Shown: positions 47,800 through 56,710 of the stretch, one piece after another | How the letters are laid out: each line of letters opens with the position of its first letter | How positions within the stretch are numbered: position 1 is the stretch's first letter | Source of the DNA: Lysinibacillus sphaericus OT4b.31 | Lineage (GTDB): Bacteria > Bacillota > Bacilli > Bacillales_A > Planococcaceae | Assembly: GCF_000392615.1 (NCBI RefSeq) | Contig: NZ_KB933398.1 | Span: forward strand, 1,605,391-1,669,390 | DNA length: 64,000 nt | Direction of reading: 5' to 3' | Position numbers and translations under genes: made by a program | The notes under the pieces: generated by a model | The model's input: only the letters and a program-made list of their open reading frames with translations | What the model was told of the DNA's origin: nothing | The model's database searches: none

Positions 47800-50094
47800 A
47801 TGACCAAAATCAGAGTTCATGAATATGCGAAACAAGTGAATAAGTCGAGTAAAGAGGTTATTGAAGCGCTAAATAAATTAAATGTGAGTGTAACCAATCA
47901 TATGTCTATGTTGGAAAACGACACAGTGACAAAGTTAAACCAATCATTTAAACCAGCAACTGAGAAAAAACAAGCGCAACAACCTACTCAAAATGCATCA
48001 CAACGATCACAATCTAATGGGCAACAAAGACCACAACAATCGGTGAAAAAACAAGAGGGACAAAAGCAGCAATCTGTTACCTCTAAACCAAGAACGAACA
48101 CTCAGCAACAATCTCAACAATCGTACCAAAACCAAAATTCGTCTAACGAAAAATCTAAGAATACTAAAGGTAATCAAAATCGAAATATGACACAAAATAA
48201 TAATAACAACAACAATAATAATAACCGAAGAGGCGGCGGCTACAACCAACGTCCAAAACCAGGAATTCACGGCGGTAAACGCCGTCATCCAAAAACGCAT
48301 CAGCCTACATTACCAGTGAAACAAAAAGAATTACCAGAAAAAATTACATTTGTTGAATCTCTTTCTGTCGCAGAATTAGCTAAAAAGCTGCACCGTGAGC
48401 CATCTGAAATCATTAAAAAATTATTCATGCTTGGTGTAATGGCGACAATTAACCAAGAATTAGATAAGGATGCAATCGAGTTAATTTGTACAGACTATGG
48501 TGTAGAAGTAGAAGAAGAAATTCGTATAGATATTACGGATTTAGAAACGCACTTCGAACAAACAGAGGAAGTAAATGAAGCAGAATTATCAGAACGTCCT
48601 CCTGTAGTAACAATTATGGGTCACGTTGACCATGGTAAAACAACGTTACTAGATTCTATCCGTCATACAAAAGTTACAGCTGTAGAAGCGGGTGGTATTA
48701 CGCAACATATCGGTGCTTACCAAGTAACTGAAGGCGATAAGAAAATTACATTCCTAGATACACCTGGACATGCTGCTTTCACAACGATGCGTGCACGTGG
48801 TGCGAAAGTAACGGACTTAACAATTTTAGTGGTAGCTGCGGATGATGGTGTAATGCCTCAAACCGTTGAAGCCATCAACCATGCAAAAGCGGCAGAAGTG
48901 CCAATTATTGTAGCGGTTAATAAGATGGATAAACCTTCAGCAAACCCTGACCGCGTTATGCAAGAATTAACAGAACATGGTTTAGTACCTGAAGCTTGGG
49001 GTGGCGAAACAATTTTCGTACCAATCTCAGCATTAAAAGGTGAAGGTATCGATACATTATTAGAAATGGTATTACTTGTAGCTGAGGTTGGCGAGTTAAA
49101 AGCAAATCCTGACCGTTTAGCACTTGGTACAGTGATCGAAGCACAGCTTGATAAAGGCCGTGGTTCAGTAGCGACGCTTTTAGTACAAGATGGCACATTA
49201 AAAGTTGGAGATCCAATCGTAGTTGGCCATGCATATGGTCGTGTACGTGCAATGGTCAATGATAAAGGCCGTCGTGTCAAAGAGGCTGGTCCATCAACAC
49301 CAGTAGAAATTACAGGTTTAAGCGATGTGCCACAAGCTGGTGACCGCTTCGTTGTATTCGAAGACGAAAAAACAGCACGCCAAGTTGGGGAAACACGTGC
49401 AATGACAGCGATTCAAGCACAACGTTCTGAAAAGCAACGTGTCACGCTGGATAACTTGTTTGAACAAATGAGCCAAGGCGAAATGAAAGAACTTAACTTA
49501 ATCGTTAAAGCTGACGTACAGGGTACAGTAGAAGCAATGGCTGCATCACTTATGAAAATTGATGTCGAAGGCGTTAACGTGAAAATTATTCATACTGGTG
49601 CTGGGGCAATTACAGAATCAGATATTTCTCTTGCGGCAGCATCAAATGCCATTGTTATTGGCTTCAACGTACGTCCTGATGTCAATGCAAAACGTGCAGC
49701 TGAAGAAGAAGGCGTAGACATTCGTTTACACCGCGTTATCTACAAAGTAATCGAAGAAATCGAGCAAGCGATGAAAGGTATGCTTGATCCAGAATTTGAA
49801 GAAAAAATTATTGGTCAGGCGGAAGTTCGTCAAACGATTAAAGTATCAAAAGTTGGTACAATTGCCGGTTCTTATATAACAGAAGGTAAAGTAACTCGCG
49901 ATTCTGGCGTACGCGTCATCCGTGACAACGTCGTGATTTTCGAAGGTGAACTAGATACATTAAAACGCTTCAAAGATGAAGTAAAAGAAGTGGCAAGAGG
50001 TTACGAATGTGGTATTACAATTACAAACTTCAATGATATTAAAGAAGGCGACATTATTGAAGCTTACATTATGGAAGAAATTAAACGTTCATAA
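47800..50094 (+). CDS. infB: translation initiation factor IF-2
   Basis: IF-2 is the GTPase that delivers initiator tRNA to the 30S subunit. The 764-residue protein has an N-terminal IF2_N helical domain (about 1-50), a long Gln/Asn/Ser-rich linker (about 50-160, with an eight-Asn run), a second IF2_N domain, then the G domain with GHVDHGKTT (about 274-282), DTPGH and NKMDKP, followed by the beta-barrel and C-terminal domains ending [13 protein letters not shown] [21 protein letters not shown] precedes the ATG. The stop overlaps ylxP. Confidence 0.98.
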   Translation: MTKIRVHEYAKQVNKSSKEVIEALNKLNVSVTNHMSMLENDTVTKLNQSFKPATEKKQAQQPTQNASQRSQSNGQQRPQQSVKKQEGQKQQSVTSKPRTNTQQQSQQSYQNQNSSNEKSKNTKGNQNRNMTQNNNNNNNNNNRRGGGYNQRPKPGIHGGKRRHPKTHQPTLPVKQKELPEKITFVESLSVAELAKKLHREPSEIIKKLFMLGVMATINQELDKDAIELICTDYGVEVEEEIRIDITDLETHFEQTEEVNEAELSERPPVVTIMGHVDHGKTTLLDSIRHTKVTAVEAGGITQHIGAYQVTEGDKKITFLDTPGHAAFTTMRARGAKVTDLTILVVAADDGVMPQTVEAINHAKAAEVPIIVAVNKMDKPSANPDRVMQELTEHGLVPEAWGGETIFVPISALKGEGIDTLLEMVLLVAEVGELKANPDRLALGTVIEAQLDKGRGSVATLLVQDGTLKVGDPIVVGHAYGRVRAMVNDKGRRVKEAGPSTPVEITGLSDVPQAGDRFVVFEDEKTARQVGETRAMTAIQAQRSEKQRVTLDNLFEQMSQGEMKELNLIVKADVQGTVEAMAASLMKIDVEGVNVKIIHTGAGAITESDISLAAASNAIVIGFNVRPDVNAKRAAEEEGVDIRLHRVIYKVIEEIEQAMKGMLDPEFEEKIIGQAEVRQTIKVSKVGTIAGSYITEGKVTRDSGVRVIRDNVVIFEGELDTLKRFKDEVKEVARGYECGITITNFNDIKEGDIIEAYIMEEIKRS

Positions 50095-50372
50095 TGATTG
50101 TCTATGCAGAGGTTGAATTCATCATTCAAACTGCCCATTCGTTAAAGGAAAAACGCGCTGTCTTACAGCGTATGATTACCCGCACAAAGCAGAAATTTAA
50201 TGTGTCCATTGCGGAAATTGACCATCAAAATGTATGGCAGCGAACAAAATTAGCGCTTGTTGCTGTTTCTTCTTCGAAAGATGCAGCTGAGCGTGAAATC
50301 AATCATGCACTCCATTATTTGCAGTCAAATCCGTCTTGGGAGCAGCTAAATGTGTGGCGAGACTATTTATAA
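50094..50372 (+). CDS. ylxP: YlxP, DUF503 family
   Basis: A 92-residue ferredoxin-like-fold protein of the DUF503 family, with the conserved SLKEKRAVLQRMITRTKQKFNVSIAE block (in part) and the QRTKLALVAVSS strand. It overlaps infB by one base (TAATG). Its biochemical function is unclear; the constant place between infB and rbfA suggests a ribosome-assembly link, which is inference. Confidence 0.94.
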   Translation: MIVYAEVEFIIQTAHSLKEKRAVLQRMITRTKQKFNVSIAEIDHQNVWQRTKLALVAVSSSKDAAEREINHALHYLQSNPSWEQLNVWRDYL

Positions 50373-50405
50373 GTAGGGAAGGGTTTTTGCGCTTATTTGT
50401 ACGCG

Positions 50406-50531
50406 AGAGACATAGTACTGTTAGCAGCTATGTCTCTATCCGTGTATAACATGTGCTTGGATCATTCAATCTTGCTACTCCTCTATATGTTTCACCGTTG
50501 AGGACGTGTTAGCAAGAGTAGAACCCAAGCA
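50406..50531 (+). other. structured ylxP-rbfA gap with alternative pairings
   Basis: A 10-bp stem AGAGACATAG (50406-50415) / CTATGTCTCT (50428-50437) is followed by overlapping, partly exclusive pairings: TGCTTGG (50454-50460) with CCAAGCA (50525-50531); CTTGCTA (50471-50477) with TAGCAAG (50510-50516); and CTACTC (50475-50480) with GAGTAG (50516-50521). The last two share bases and cannot both form. rbfA starts 42 bases later. Confidence 0.55.
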
Positions 50532-50573
50532 AGTAGTGTAACAATCTGGACATCGAAATTGAGGTGACGAACT

Positions 50574-50915
50574 ATGTCTCTACGCTCAAATCGTGTTGCT
50601 GAGCAAATGAAAAAAGAACTTGGTGAGATTATTGGCCGTAAAGTTAAAGATCCACGTGTTGGCTTCGTAACTGTTACAGGCGTTGACGTAACAGGTGATT
50701 TACAACAAGCAACAATTTATATCACTTCTCTAGGCAATGAACGCGAACGAGAGGAAACACTAAAAGCATTAGTAAAAGCTTCTGGTTTCATTCGTTCAGA
50801 AATCGGTTCACGTATCCGTTTACGTCGAACACCTGAGTTAATCTTTGAGTTTGATTCATCGATTGAATATGGGAACCGAATTGATTCATTACTACGTGAT
50901 TTACACAAAGAATAA
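50574..50915 (+). CDS. rbfA: 30S ribosome-binding factor RbfA
   Basis: RbfA is a cold-shock-linked 30S maturation factor that acts near helix 1 of 16S rRNA. The 113-residue KH-like protein has [14 protein letters not shown] at the N-terminus, [18 protein letters not shown], and the C-terminal [31 protein letters not shown] precedes the ATG. Downstream lies a terminator. Confidence 0.97.
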   Translation: MSLRSNRVAEQMKKELGEIIGRKVKDPRVGFVTVTGVDVTGDLQQATIYITSLGNEREREETLKALVKASGFIRSEIGSRIRLRRTPELIFEFDSSIEYGNRIDSLLRDLHKE

Positions 50916-51045
50916 CCAATGTGCTTACGCGCTCTACTATCCCCGACAAGCGTTGAAGAGCCCAAAGTGAGAGGGATACTTACACTTTCACCCGATGCTT
51001 TACGACCGCTAAGGGAACGAGCTAAGGCCTACAAGAATAGAAAAT

Positions 51046-51088
51046 AAAAAAGTCTGCCACATGCATGTCCATGCAGGCAGGCTTTTTT
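51046..51088 (+). terminator. intrinsic terminator after rbfA
   Basis: AAAAAAGTCTGCC (51046-51058) pairs with GGCAGGCTTTTTT (51076-51088), with an inner TGCATG/CATGCA extension. The stem is unusually long and should end the nusA-infB-rbfA transcript. The A and T arms make it bidirectional. Confidence 0.92.
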
Positions 51089-51139
51089 CTGTATGTTAGT
51101 ACAAATACACGAAGGTAAATTTGAATTTGGGGGATTTAT

Positions 51140-52051
51140 ATGAACGGTATTTTACCGCTTTGGAAGGAACGTGGCATGACGAGCCATGATTGCGTATTTA
51201 AATTACGAAAGATATTACGTACAAAAAAGGTTGGCCATACAGGCACTCTGGATCCTGGTGTGGAGGGTGTCCTACCTATTTGCATTGGCCAGGCAACTCG
51301 TATTGCAGAATATTTAACAGATGCGGGCAAGACATATGAAGCGGTTATTTCGATTGGACGGACAACAACAACAGAGGATGCAGAAGGGGAAACAGTTGAG
51401 GAAGATAACACAAATAAGTCGTTTACACGTGCTAAACTGCTCGAAGTATTAGCTTCCTTAACAGGGGTTATTAATCAAACACCACCGATGTTTTCGGCTG
51501 TTAAAGTGAATGGTAAGCGCTTATATGAATATGCACGTAAGGGAGAAACTGTCGAGAGACCAACCCGTCAGGTGACAATTCATGCCTTAGAGCTACTAGA
51601 TAATGCGGATTTTTACGAAGGACAAGAAATAACTTTCCCTGTCCGTATAGCCTGTAGCAAGGGCACATATATACGCACTTTATCGGTTCAAATTGGCGAG
51701 GCACTTGGGTATCCAGCCCATATGAAAGAACTCGTTCGTACAGCGTCAGGCACATTTAAACAAGACAATTGTTTTACATTGGCACAAGTAGCAGAGCTAA
51801 TGGAAGCAGAACAAGTCAATACTTGTATCTTACCTGTTGAGCATGCACTATCAGATTACCCATATATTGAGATATCGCCTGCCATTGAAAAAGAAATTTT
51901 CAATGGACAAGTGCTTCCAGCAGATGCATTATTAAAGATACATGATAAAATTGTGTTTGGGATTAATGGGAAAGCATTTGCGGTATATCAAGCTCATCCG
52001 ACAAAGGAAGGGTTTATGAAGCCACATAAAATGTTCCCGACGATAGAGTAG
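51140..52051 (+). CDS. truB: tRNA pseudouridine-55 synthase TruB
   Basis: TruB makes the conserved pseudouridine 55 in the T-loop of tRNAs. The 303-residue protein has the catalytic GHTGTLDPGVEGVLP with Asp38, KTYEAVISIG and the RIACSKGTYIRTL motif, and a C-terminal PUA-like extension. GGGGGATT lies upstream of the ATG. It is 13 bases before ribF. Confidence 0.98.
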   Translation: MNGILPLWKERGMTSHDCVFKLRKILRTKKVGHTGTLDPGVEGVLPICIGQATRIAEYLTDAGKTYEAVISIGRTTTTEDAEGETVEEDNTNKSFTRAKLLEVLASLTGVINQTPPMFSAVKVNGKRLYEYARKGETVERPTRQVTIHALELLDNADFYEGQEITFPVRIACSKGTYIRTLSVQIGEALGYPAHMKELVRTASGTFKQDNCFTLAQVAELMEAEQVNTCILPVEHALSDYPYIEISPAIEKEIFNGQVLPADALLKIHDKIVFGINGKAFAVYQAHPTKEGFMKPHKMFPTIE

Positions 52052-52064
52052 GAGGATTTTTTGT

Positions 52065-53015
52065 ATGGAGGTCATTCATTTAAAATACCCACATCAATTA
52101 CAGCAACGAGAAAGTATGCAACCGTATTCTTTGGCCATTGGTTTCTTTGATGGCGTGCATATTGGACATCAGGCAGTTATTGAAGCAGCAAAGAATGAAG
52201 GGAACAAGCGACAAATTCCAACTGCCGTTATGACATTTGATCCACATCCTTCCTTGGTGCTAGGTGGACGTAATGAAAAGGTATTTTACATTACATTACT
52301 ACAACAAAAATTACAATTATTTGAAGAACAAGGTGTTGATAAAGTATTTGTAGTGCATTTTACGTCGGATTTTGCAAAGCTGTCTCCAGCTGATTTTGTG
52401 GATACTTTTATCCGTTCATTGAATATTCAGCATGTGACTGCTGGCTTTGATTTTTCATTTGGTGCATTTGGCAAAGGCACTATGGAAGATATGCGTGCAT
52501 TAAGTGATGGGGATTATGGCGTGACAGTTGTTGACAAGAAGGCAGATGAGCTAGAAAAAATTAGCTCCACTCGTATTCGCAAGTTATTGCAAGAGGGCGA
52601 TATGGAGGCAGCACGTACGCTATTAGGACGACCTTTCGAAGTAACGGGAATGGTTGTTCATGGTGATAAGCGCGGACGCACGATTGGCTTTCCTACTGCG
52701 AATGTCCAAGCATTAGAGGGCGCATTTATTCCAGCAAGTGGTGTATATGCTGTACGTCTCCTTGTCCAAAATAAATGGTATGATGGTGTTTGCAACGTAG
52801 GCTATAAACCAACGTTCAAAGACCCAAATGACAAGCAACTATCTATCGAGGTACATATTTTAAACTTCGAAAAAAATATTTACGGTGAAGAAGTACATGT
52901 CACTTGGTATAAACGAATTCGTAGCGAGCGAAAATTCGATGGAATAGAATCATTGAAAATACAGATCGAAAAAGACAAACAGGAAACAATTCAATATTTT
53001 GAGGCTCTGCGTTAA
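52065..53015 (+). CDS. ribF: bifunctional riboflavin kinase/FAD synthetase RibF
   Basis: RibF converts riboflavin to FMN and FAD. The 316-residue protein has an N-terminal nucleotidyltransferase domain with IGFFDGVHIGHQ (about 27-38) and SSTRIRKLL, then the C-terminal flavokinase domain with GRTIGFPTANV (about 205-215). TAGGAGGA precedes the ATG. truB-ribF-rpsO order is conserved in Bacillales. Confidence 0.97.
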   Translation: MEVIHLKYPHQLQQRESMQPYSLAIGFFDGVHIGHQAVIEAAKNEGNKRQIPTAVMTFDPHPSLVLGGRNEKVFYITLLQQKLQLFEEQGVDKVFVVHFTSDFAKLSPADFVDTFIRSLNIQHVTAGFDFSFGAFGKGTMEDMRALSDGDYGVTVVDKKADELEKISSTRIRKLLQEGDMEAARTLLGRPFEVTGMVVHGDKRGRTIGFPTANVQALEGAFIPASGVYAVRLLVQNKWYDGVCNVGYKPTFKDPNDKQLSIEVHILNFEKNIYGEEVHVTWYKRIRSERKFDGIESLKIQIEKDKQETIQYFEALR

Positions 53016-53146
53016 TGCTTGCCTGGTCTATTGTTTTATGGTAACATTCATAAGTGCATAAAGTGCTTAACCTTAGCTCGGTATATCGATGACTCCAACG
53101 TTTACTGTGCTAGTGGGGATTAACAATTATTTAGGAGGTCAATAAA

Positions 53147-53416
53147 ATGGCTATTACACAAGAACGTAAAAACGAAATTATCGCTGAGTACCGTACACAC
53201 GAAAGTGATACTGGTTCTCCAGAAGTACAAGTTGCAGTTTTAACAGCGGAAATCAACGCTTTAAACACGCACTTACGTACACACAAAAAAGATTTCCACT
53301 CAGAACGTGGTCTTCTTAAAATGGTAGGTCGTCGTCGTCACTTACTTAAATATCTTCGTGAAACTGACGTTCAACGTTACCGTGAACTAATCAATCGTTT
53401 AGGCTTACGTCGCTAA
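53147..53416 (+). CDS. rpsO: 30S ribosomal protein S15
   Basis: S15 is a primary 16S rRNA binder and links the subunits. The 89-residue length and the segments [17 protein letters not shown] and [16 protein letters not shown] are standard. TAGGAGG precedes the ATG. The 131-bp gap after ribF is long enough for a regulatory leader, since S15 represses its own mRNA in several bacteria, but I could not define one. A strong terminator follows. Confidence 0.99.
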   Translation: MAITQERKNEIIAEYRTHESDTGSPEVQVAVLTAEINALNTHLRTHKKDFHSERGLLKMVGRRRHLLKYLRETDVQRYRELINRLGLRR

Positions 53417-53426
53417 TTGACAATCG

Positions 53427-53455
53427 AAAAGCGGGATTATTCCCGCTTTTTCTTT
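53427..53455 (+). terminator. intrinsic terminator of rpsO
   Basis: AAAAGCGGGA (53427-53436) pairs with TCCCGCTTTT (53441-53450), loop TTAT, then TCTTT. Perfect 10-bp stem. Confidence 0.92.
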
Positions 53456-53523
53456 ATGTTTTAAAACTTTATACACCTTAAAATAAAGCCACTTAAACCA
53501 AAAAGAAATAAATCCTAAATAAA

Positions 53524-53552
53524 TTGGCAATAACTAAATTTAAATGTATGAT
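53524..53552 (+). promoter_or_regulatory. sigma-A promoter of pnp
   Basis: TTGGCA (53524-53529), a 17-bp spacer and TATGAT (53547-53552), each box 5 of 6 to consensus. Transcription would begin near 53559, giving a leader of about 95 nt before pnp. Confidence 0.75.
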
Positions 53553-53592
53553 TATTTAATGAAATATTTAGCATAGAACAAGCATTTTTGGT

Positions 53593-53631
53593 ACACTTAC
53601 TATTAGTACATACAGACGAGTAAGTGTTTTT
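53593..53631 (+). promoter_or_regulatory. terminator-like hairpin in the pnp leader
   Basis: ACACTTACT (53593-53601) pairs perfectly with AGTAAGTGT (53619-53627), directly followed by a T-run, between the promoter and the pnp start codon. It looks like a leader attenuator or a stem that sets mRNA stability. In E. coli, pnp is autoregulated through a leader stem cleaved by RNase III; whether this stem has a similar role is unknown. Confidence 0.55.
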
Positions 53632-53653
53632 ATAATAGAGAGGGGTTCATTGA

Positions 53654-55768
53654 ATGAACGAAAAGAAAGTCTATTCCTACGAATGGGCTGGCCGTCCACT
53701 AATTATTGAAGTTGGACAGTTAGCTAAACAAGCAAATGGAGCTGCATTAGTGCGTTATGGAGATACTTCTGTACTAGCAACAGCAACAATGTCAAAATCA
53801 CCAAAACCACTTGATTTCTTCCCATTAACAGTAAATTATGAGGAACGTTTATATGCAGCGGGTAAAATCCCTGGTGGCTTTATCAAACGTGAAGGCCGTC
53901 CTTCTGAGAATGCAATTTTAACGAGCCGTTTAATCGACCGTCCAATTCGTCCAATGTTCCCAGATGGTTTCCGTAATGAAGTACAAGTTATTTCTATGGT
54001 TATGTCAAATGATTCAGATTGTACGGCAGAAATGGCTGCAATGATCGGTTCATCTTTAGCTTTAGCGATTTCGGATATTCCGTTTGACGGACCAATCGCA
54101 GGCGTTCAAGTTGGTTATATCGACGGTGAATTCGTTGTGAACCCAACTGTCGAACAATCGAAATATTCAACTGTACACTTAACAGTGGCAGGTAACAAGG
54201 ACGCTATCAACATGGTTGAAGCAGGCGCTCTAGAAGTGCCTGAAGAAATTATGCTTGAGGCAATTATGTTTGGTCATGATGAAATTAAAAAAATTATCGC
54301 TTTCCAAGAGCAAATTGTAGCTGAGGTTGGTAAAGAGAAAAAAGAAATTACTTTATTCGAAATCGACGAAGCGATTCAAGCTGATATTAAAGCTGCATGT
54401 GAAACAGAAATGCATGATGCAATTCAAACAGTTGAAAAACATGCACGTGAAGAAGCGATTCGAACTGTAAAAGAACGCATTGTTGCTTCTTATGAAGAAC
54501 AAGAAGCTGATGATATAACGATGAAACAAGTACACACAATTTTAGATAAAATGGTGAAAGACGAAGTACGTCGTCAAATTACTGAAGATAAAATTCGTCC
54601 AGACGGTCGTAAATTAGACGAAATTCGTGCACTTTCTTCTGAAACTGGTTTACTACAACGTACACATGGTTCGGCACTATTCACACGTGGACAAACACAA
54701 GCCCTTTCAATTTGTACATTAGGCGCGCTTGGCGACGTACAAATTATCGATGGCTTAGGTATAGAAGAATCTAAACGCTTCATGCATCACTACAATTTCC
54801 CTCAATTCTCAGTAGGGGAAACTGGCCCAATTCGTGGACCAGGTCGTCGTGAAATTGGTCACGGTGCTTTAGGTGAACGTGCATTATTAGCAGTTTTACC
54901 AGATGAAAATGCATTCCCATACACAATTCGTTGTGTATCTGAGGTACTGGAATCAAACGGTTCAACATCTCAAGCTTCTATCTGTGCTTCCACTTTAGCA
55001 ATGATGGATGCAGGTGTGCCATTAAAAGCACCAGTTGCTGGTATCGCAATGGGTCTTATTAAAAAAGGTGAGCATTATTCAATCCTAACAGACATTCAAG
55101 GGATGGAAGATCATCTTGGAGACATGGACTTTAAAGTAGCGGGTACTGCAAAAGGTGTAACTGCCCTTCAAATGGATATTAAAATTGACGGTTTATCACG
55201 TAATATTTTAGAAGAAGCGTTAACACAAGCTAAAATTGGTCGTATGCATATTCTAGAATCAATGCTTGCAACACTTGCAGAGCCACGTGCAAAATTATCT
55301 GCTTATGCGCCAAAAATTGTCATTGTGAAAATCAATCCTGATAAAATCCGTGATGTAATCGGACCTGGTGGTAAACAAATTAATAAAATTATTGAAGAAA
55401 CTGGCGTGAAAATTGATACAGAGCAAGATGGTACAATTTACATCTCTTCTGCAGATGAAGACATGAATGCACGTGCAAAACAAATTATTGAAGACATCGT
55501 ACGTGAAGCAAAAGTGGGCGAGTACTACTTATCGACAGTAAAACGTATTGAAAAATTCGGTGCATTCTGTGAAATCTTCGCTGGTAAAGATGGCTTACTA
55601 CACATCTCAGAGATTCAAGAAGAACGCACAAAACAAGTTGAGGACGTACTAAAACTTGGCGATCAATTACTTGTAAAAGTGATTGAAATCGACAAGCAAG
55701 GTCGTGTGAACCTATCTCGTAAAGTGGTTGTACAAGAGGAAAAAGAACGCGCTGAACAAGATAAATAA
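53654..55768 (+). CDS. pnp: polyribonucleotide nucleotidyltransferase (PNPase)
   Basis: PNPase degrades RNA 3'-5' with phosphate and is the main mRNA-decay exonuclease in Bacillus. The 704-residue protein has two RNase PH domains (about 10-225 and 315-545, the second with [19 protein letters not shown]), a helical linker between them, KH ([15 protein letters not shown], about 560-575) and a C-terminal S1 domain ending [20 protein letters not shown] precedes the ATG. An IS1182 remnant begins 10 bp after the stop. Confidence 0.99.
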   Translation: MNEKKVYSYEWAGRPLIIEVGQLAKQANGAALVRYGDTSVLATATMSKSPKPLDFFPLTVNYEERLYAAGKIPGGFIKREGRPSENAILTSRLIDRPIRPMFPDGFRNEVQVISMVMSNDSDCTAEMAAMIGSSLALAISDIPFDGPIAGVQVGYIDGEFVVNPTVEQSKYSTVHLTVAGNKDAINMVEAGALEVPEEIMLEAIMFGHDEIKKIIAFQEQIVAEVGKEKKEITLFEIDEAIQADIKAACETEMHDAIQTVEKHAREEAIRTVKERIVASYEEQEADDITMKQVHTILDKMVKDEVRRQITEDKIRPDGRKLDEIRALSSETGLLQRTHGSALFTRGQTQALSICTLGALGDVQIIDGLGIEESKRFMHHYNFPQFSVGETGPIRGPGRREIGHGALGERALLAVLPDENAFPYTIRCVSEVLESNGSTSQASICASTLAMMDAGVPLKAPVAGIAMGLIKKGEHYSILTDIQGMEDHLGDMDFKVAGTAKGVTALQMDIKIDGLSRNILEEALTQAKIGRMHILESMLATLAEPRAKLSAYAPKIVIVKINPDKIRDVIGPGGKQINKIIEETGVKIDTEQDGTIYISSADEDMNARAKQIIEDIVREAKVGEYYLSTVKRIEKFGAFCEIFAGKDGLLHISEIQEERTKQVEDVLKLGDQLLVKVIEIDKQGRVNLSRKVVVQEEKERAEQDK

Positions 55769-55811
55769 TAAAGTGAAAGAGGCTGGGACATAAATAGTTT
55801 CAGTTCACGTA

Positions 55812-55850
55812 AAAAATCGAGATTGCATGATGCAATCTCGATTTTTGCGT
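55812..55850 (+). terminator. 17-bp-arm palindromic terminator downstream of pnp
   Basis: Bases 55812-55828 and 55830-55846 are perfect reverse complements, with A-rich left and T-rich right ends, forming a strong bidirectional terminator. It lies inside the left end of the IS remnant, 44 bp after the pnp stop, and is the first terminator after pnp. Confidence 0.88.
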
Positions 55851-55877
55851 TTGTTTTTGACTAGATGTAGTGGAGGA

Positions 55878-56295
55878 TTATCCTCGTACCGCATATTTTC
55901 TTCTATTCACGGCCATTAGTGCGAGGCCGATTTCGTTCTCAGCTTTCGATTTTCCACGGACAGAAAATCGTGTGAAACCTAAATTAGCTTTCAAGAATCC
56001 GAAAACTGGCACCACGTCAACTTTGCGTTGACGGTAAATCATAGCCGTTTCTTCTTCTGAAAGCTTCGCTCTTACATATTCTTTTTGCTCTTCCCATTTC
56101 TCATTGAACCATGAGCTTTCGATTCGTGCCTTCTTGTGCTTTTGTACAAAACTTACGCAATGGACAACCTGCGTGATGGATGAAAGGAACGAAAGCTTAA
56201 ATCGGATTACTTTGACTAAATGGTGGATAGAAAAGGCGGTATCGTTTTTCTTGTAATTTCACTTCTAAATCTAGCGGTAAAATGAGTTGATTCAT
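55878..56295 (-). pseudogene. IS1182-family transposase remnant
   Basis: Read on the minus strand, the fragment starts at ATG 56295 with MNQLILPLDLEVKLQEK, the usual IS1182 transposase N-terminus. After a frameshift it gives NDTAFSIHHLVK, then most of the protein is missing. It continues with the C-terminal zinc-like block IHHAGCPLRKFCTKAQEG and, in another frame, IYRQRKVDVVPVFGFLKAN and GLALMAVNRR, ending at TAA 55880-55878. Only about 130 of the usual roughly 450-550 residues remain, so it is an internal-deletion relic and cannot be active. Confidence 0.85.
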
Positions 56296-56424
56296 GTTAT
56301 AATCTTTAAACATAAGTTCTTTCTATGTTAATTTTTGTAGGGGTACTTAAATTTTATCAGAAGATGTCCTTTTTTTATGCCTAAAATTATGAATAGATTT
56401 AATTGAAATAGAAGTGTTTCATTA

Positions 56425-56553
56425 GTTGTTCGGAGCGAAGGCGGCGACTCCAGTGGGAACAGCACGCACGAGCGGAAGCACCCGGACTGAGCGAAGCGAG
56501 GGAGAAGGCTGGAGTCGTGCCCGTGGAAAGCGTCCGCCGTAGCGGATAACAAC
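56425..56553. repeat. nested palindromic repeat element, copy 2
   Basis: Outer arms GTTGTT (56425-56430) and AACAAC (56548-56553) continue into GC-rich, partly paired flanks (GGCGG/CCGCC). A second perfect stem GACTCCAG (56446-56453) / CTGGAGTC (56509-56516) encloses an inner GC-rich part. It shares the CCCGTGGAAA block and the nested layout with copy 1 at 40580-40686. Its GC content is far above the surroundings. It lies within the IS1182 remnant. Confidence 0.65.
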
Positions 56554-56576
56554 GGCTACGAAGTAGACTAAAAAAC

Positions 56577-56625
56577 AAAGCCTCGAAGATTTTACTAATC
56601 GTAAAATTTTCGAGGCTTTTCATTT
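56577..56625. terminator. 19-bp hairpin near the right end of the IS remnant
   Basis: Bases 56577-56595 and 56601-56619 pair over 19 positions with one G-T pair and loop TAATC. A- and T-rich flanks make it a bidirectional terminator. It insulates the mlpA promoter from upstream transcription. Confidence 0.85.
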
Positions 56626-56640
56626 TTGAAGTGAGTTGTT

Positions 56641-56669
56641 TTGTCCCAATCTCTTTTTTGAGATATAAT
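56641..56669 (+). promoter_or_regulatory. sigma-A promoter of mlpA overlapping the IS right end
   Basis: TTGTCC (56641-56646), a 17-bp spacer and a perfect TATAAT (56664-56669). The -35 lies within the right inverted repeat of the IS1182 remnant and the -10 in the flanking DNA, 42 bp before the mlpA start. It is the only good promoter seen upstream of mlpA. Confidence 0.65.
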
Positions 56670-56710
56670 AACAGACTAACATATATAATATTGCTAATGG
56701 GGGAGATTGT

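Larger units (their letters stand above)
55779..56653. mobile_element. decayed IS1182-family insertion sequence
   Basis: Bounded by imperfect terminal inverted repeats: GAGGCTGGGACATAAA (55779-55794) at the left and, on the opposite strand, GAGATTGGGACAAAAC (56653-56638) at the right, 12 of 16 matching. It holds a broken minus-strand transposase, a terminator-like hairpin near each end and a palindromic repeat. At about 875 bp it is roughly half the size of an intact element. I did not see an obvious target-site duplication. Confidence 0.75.
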
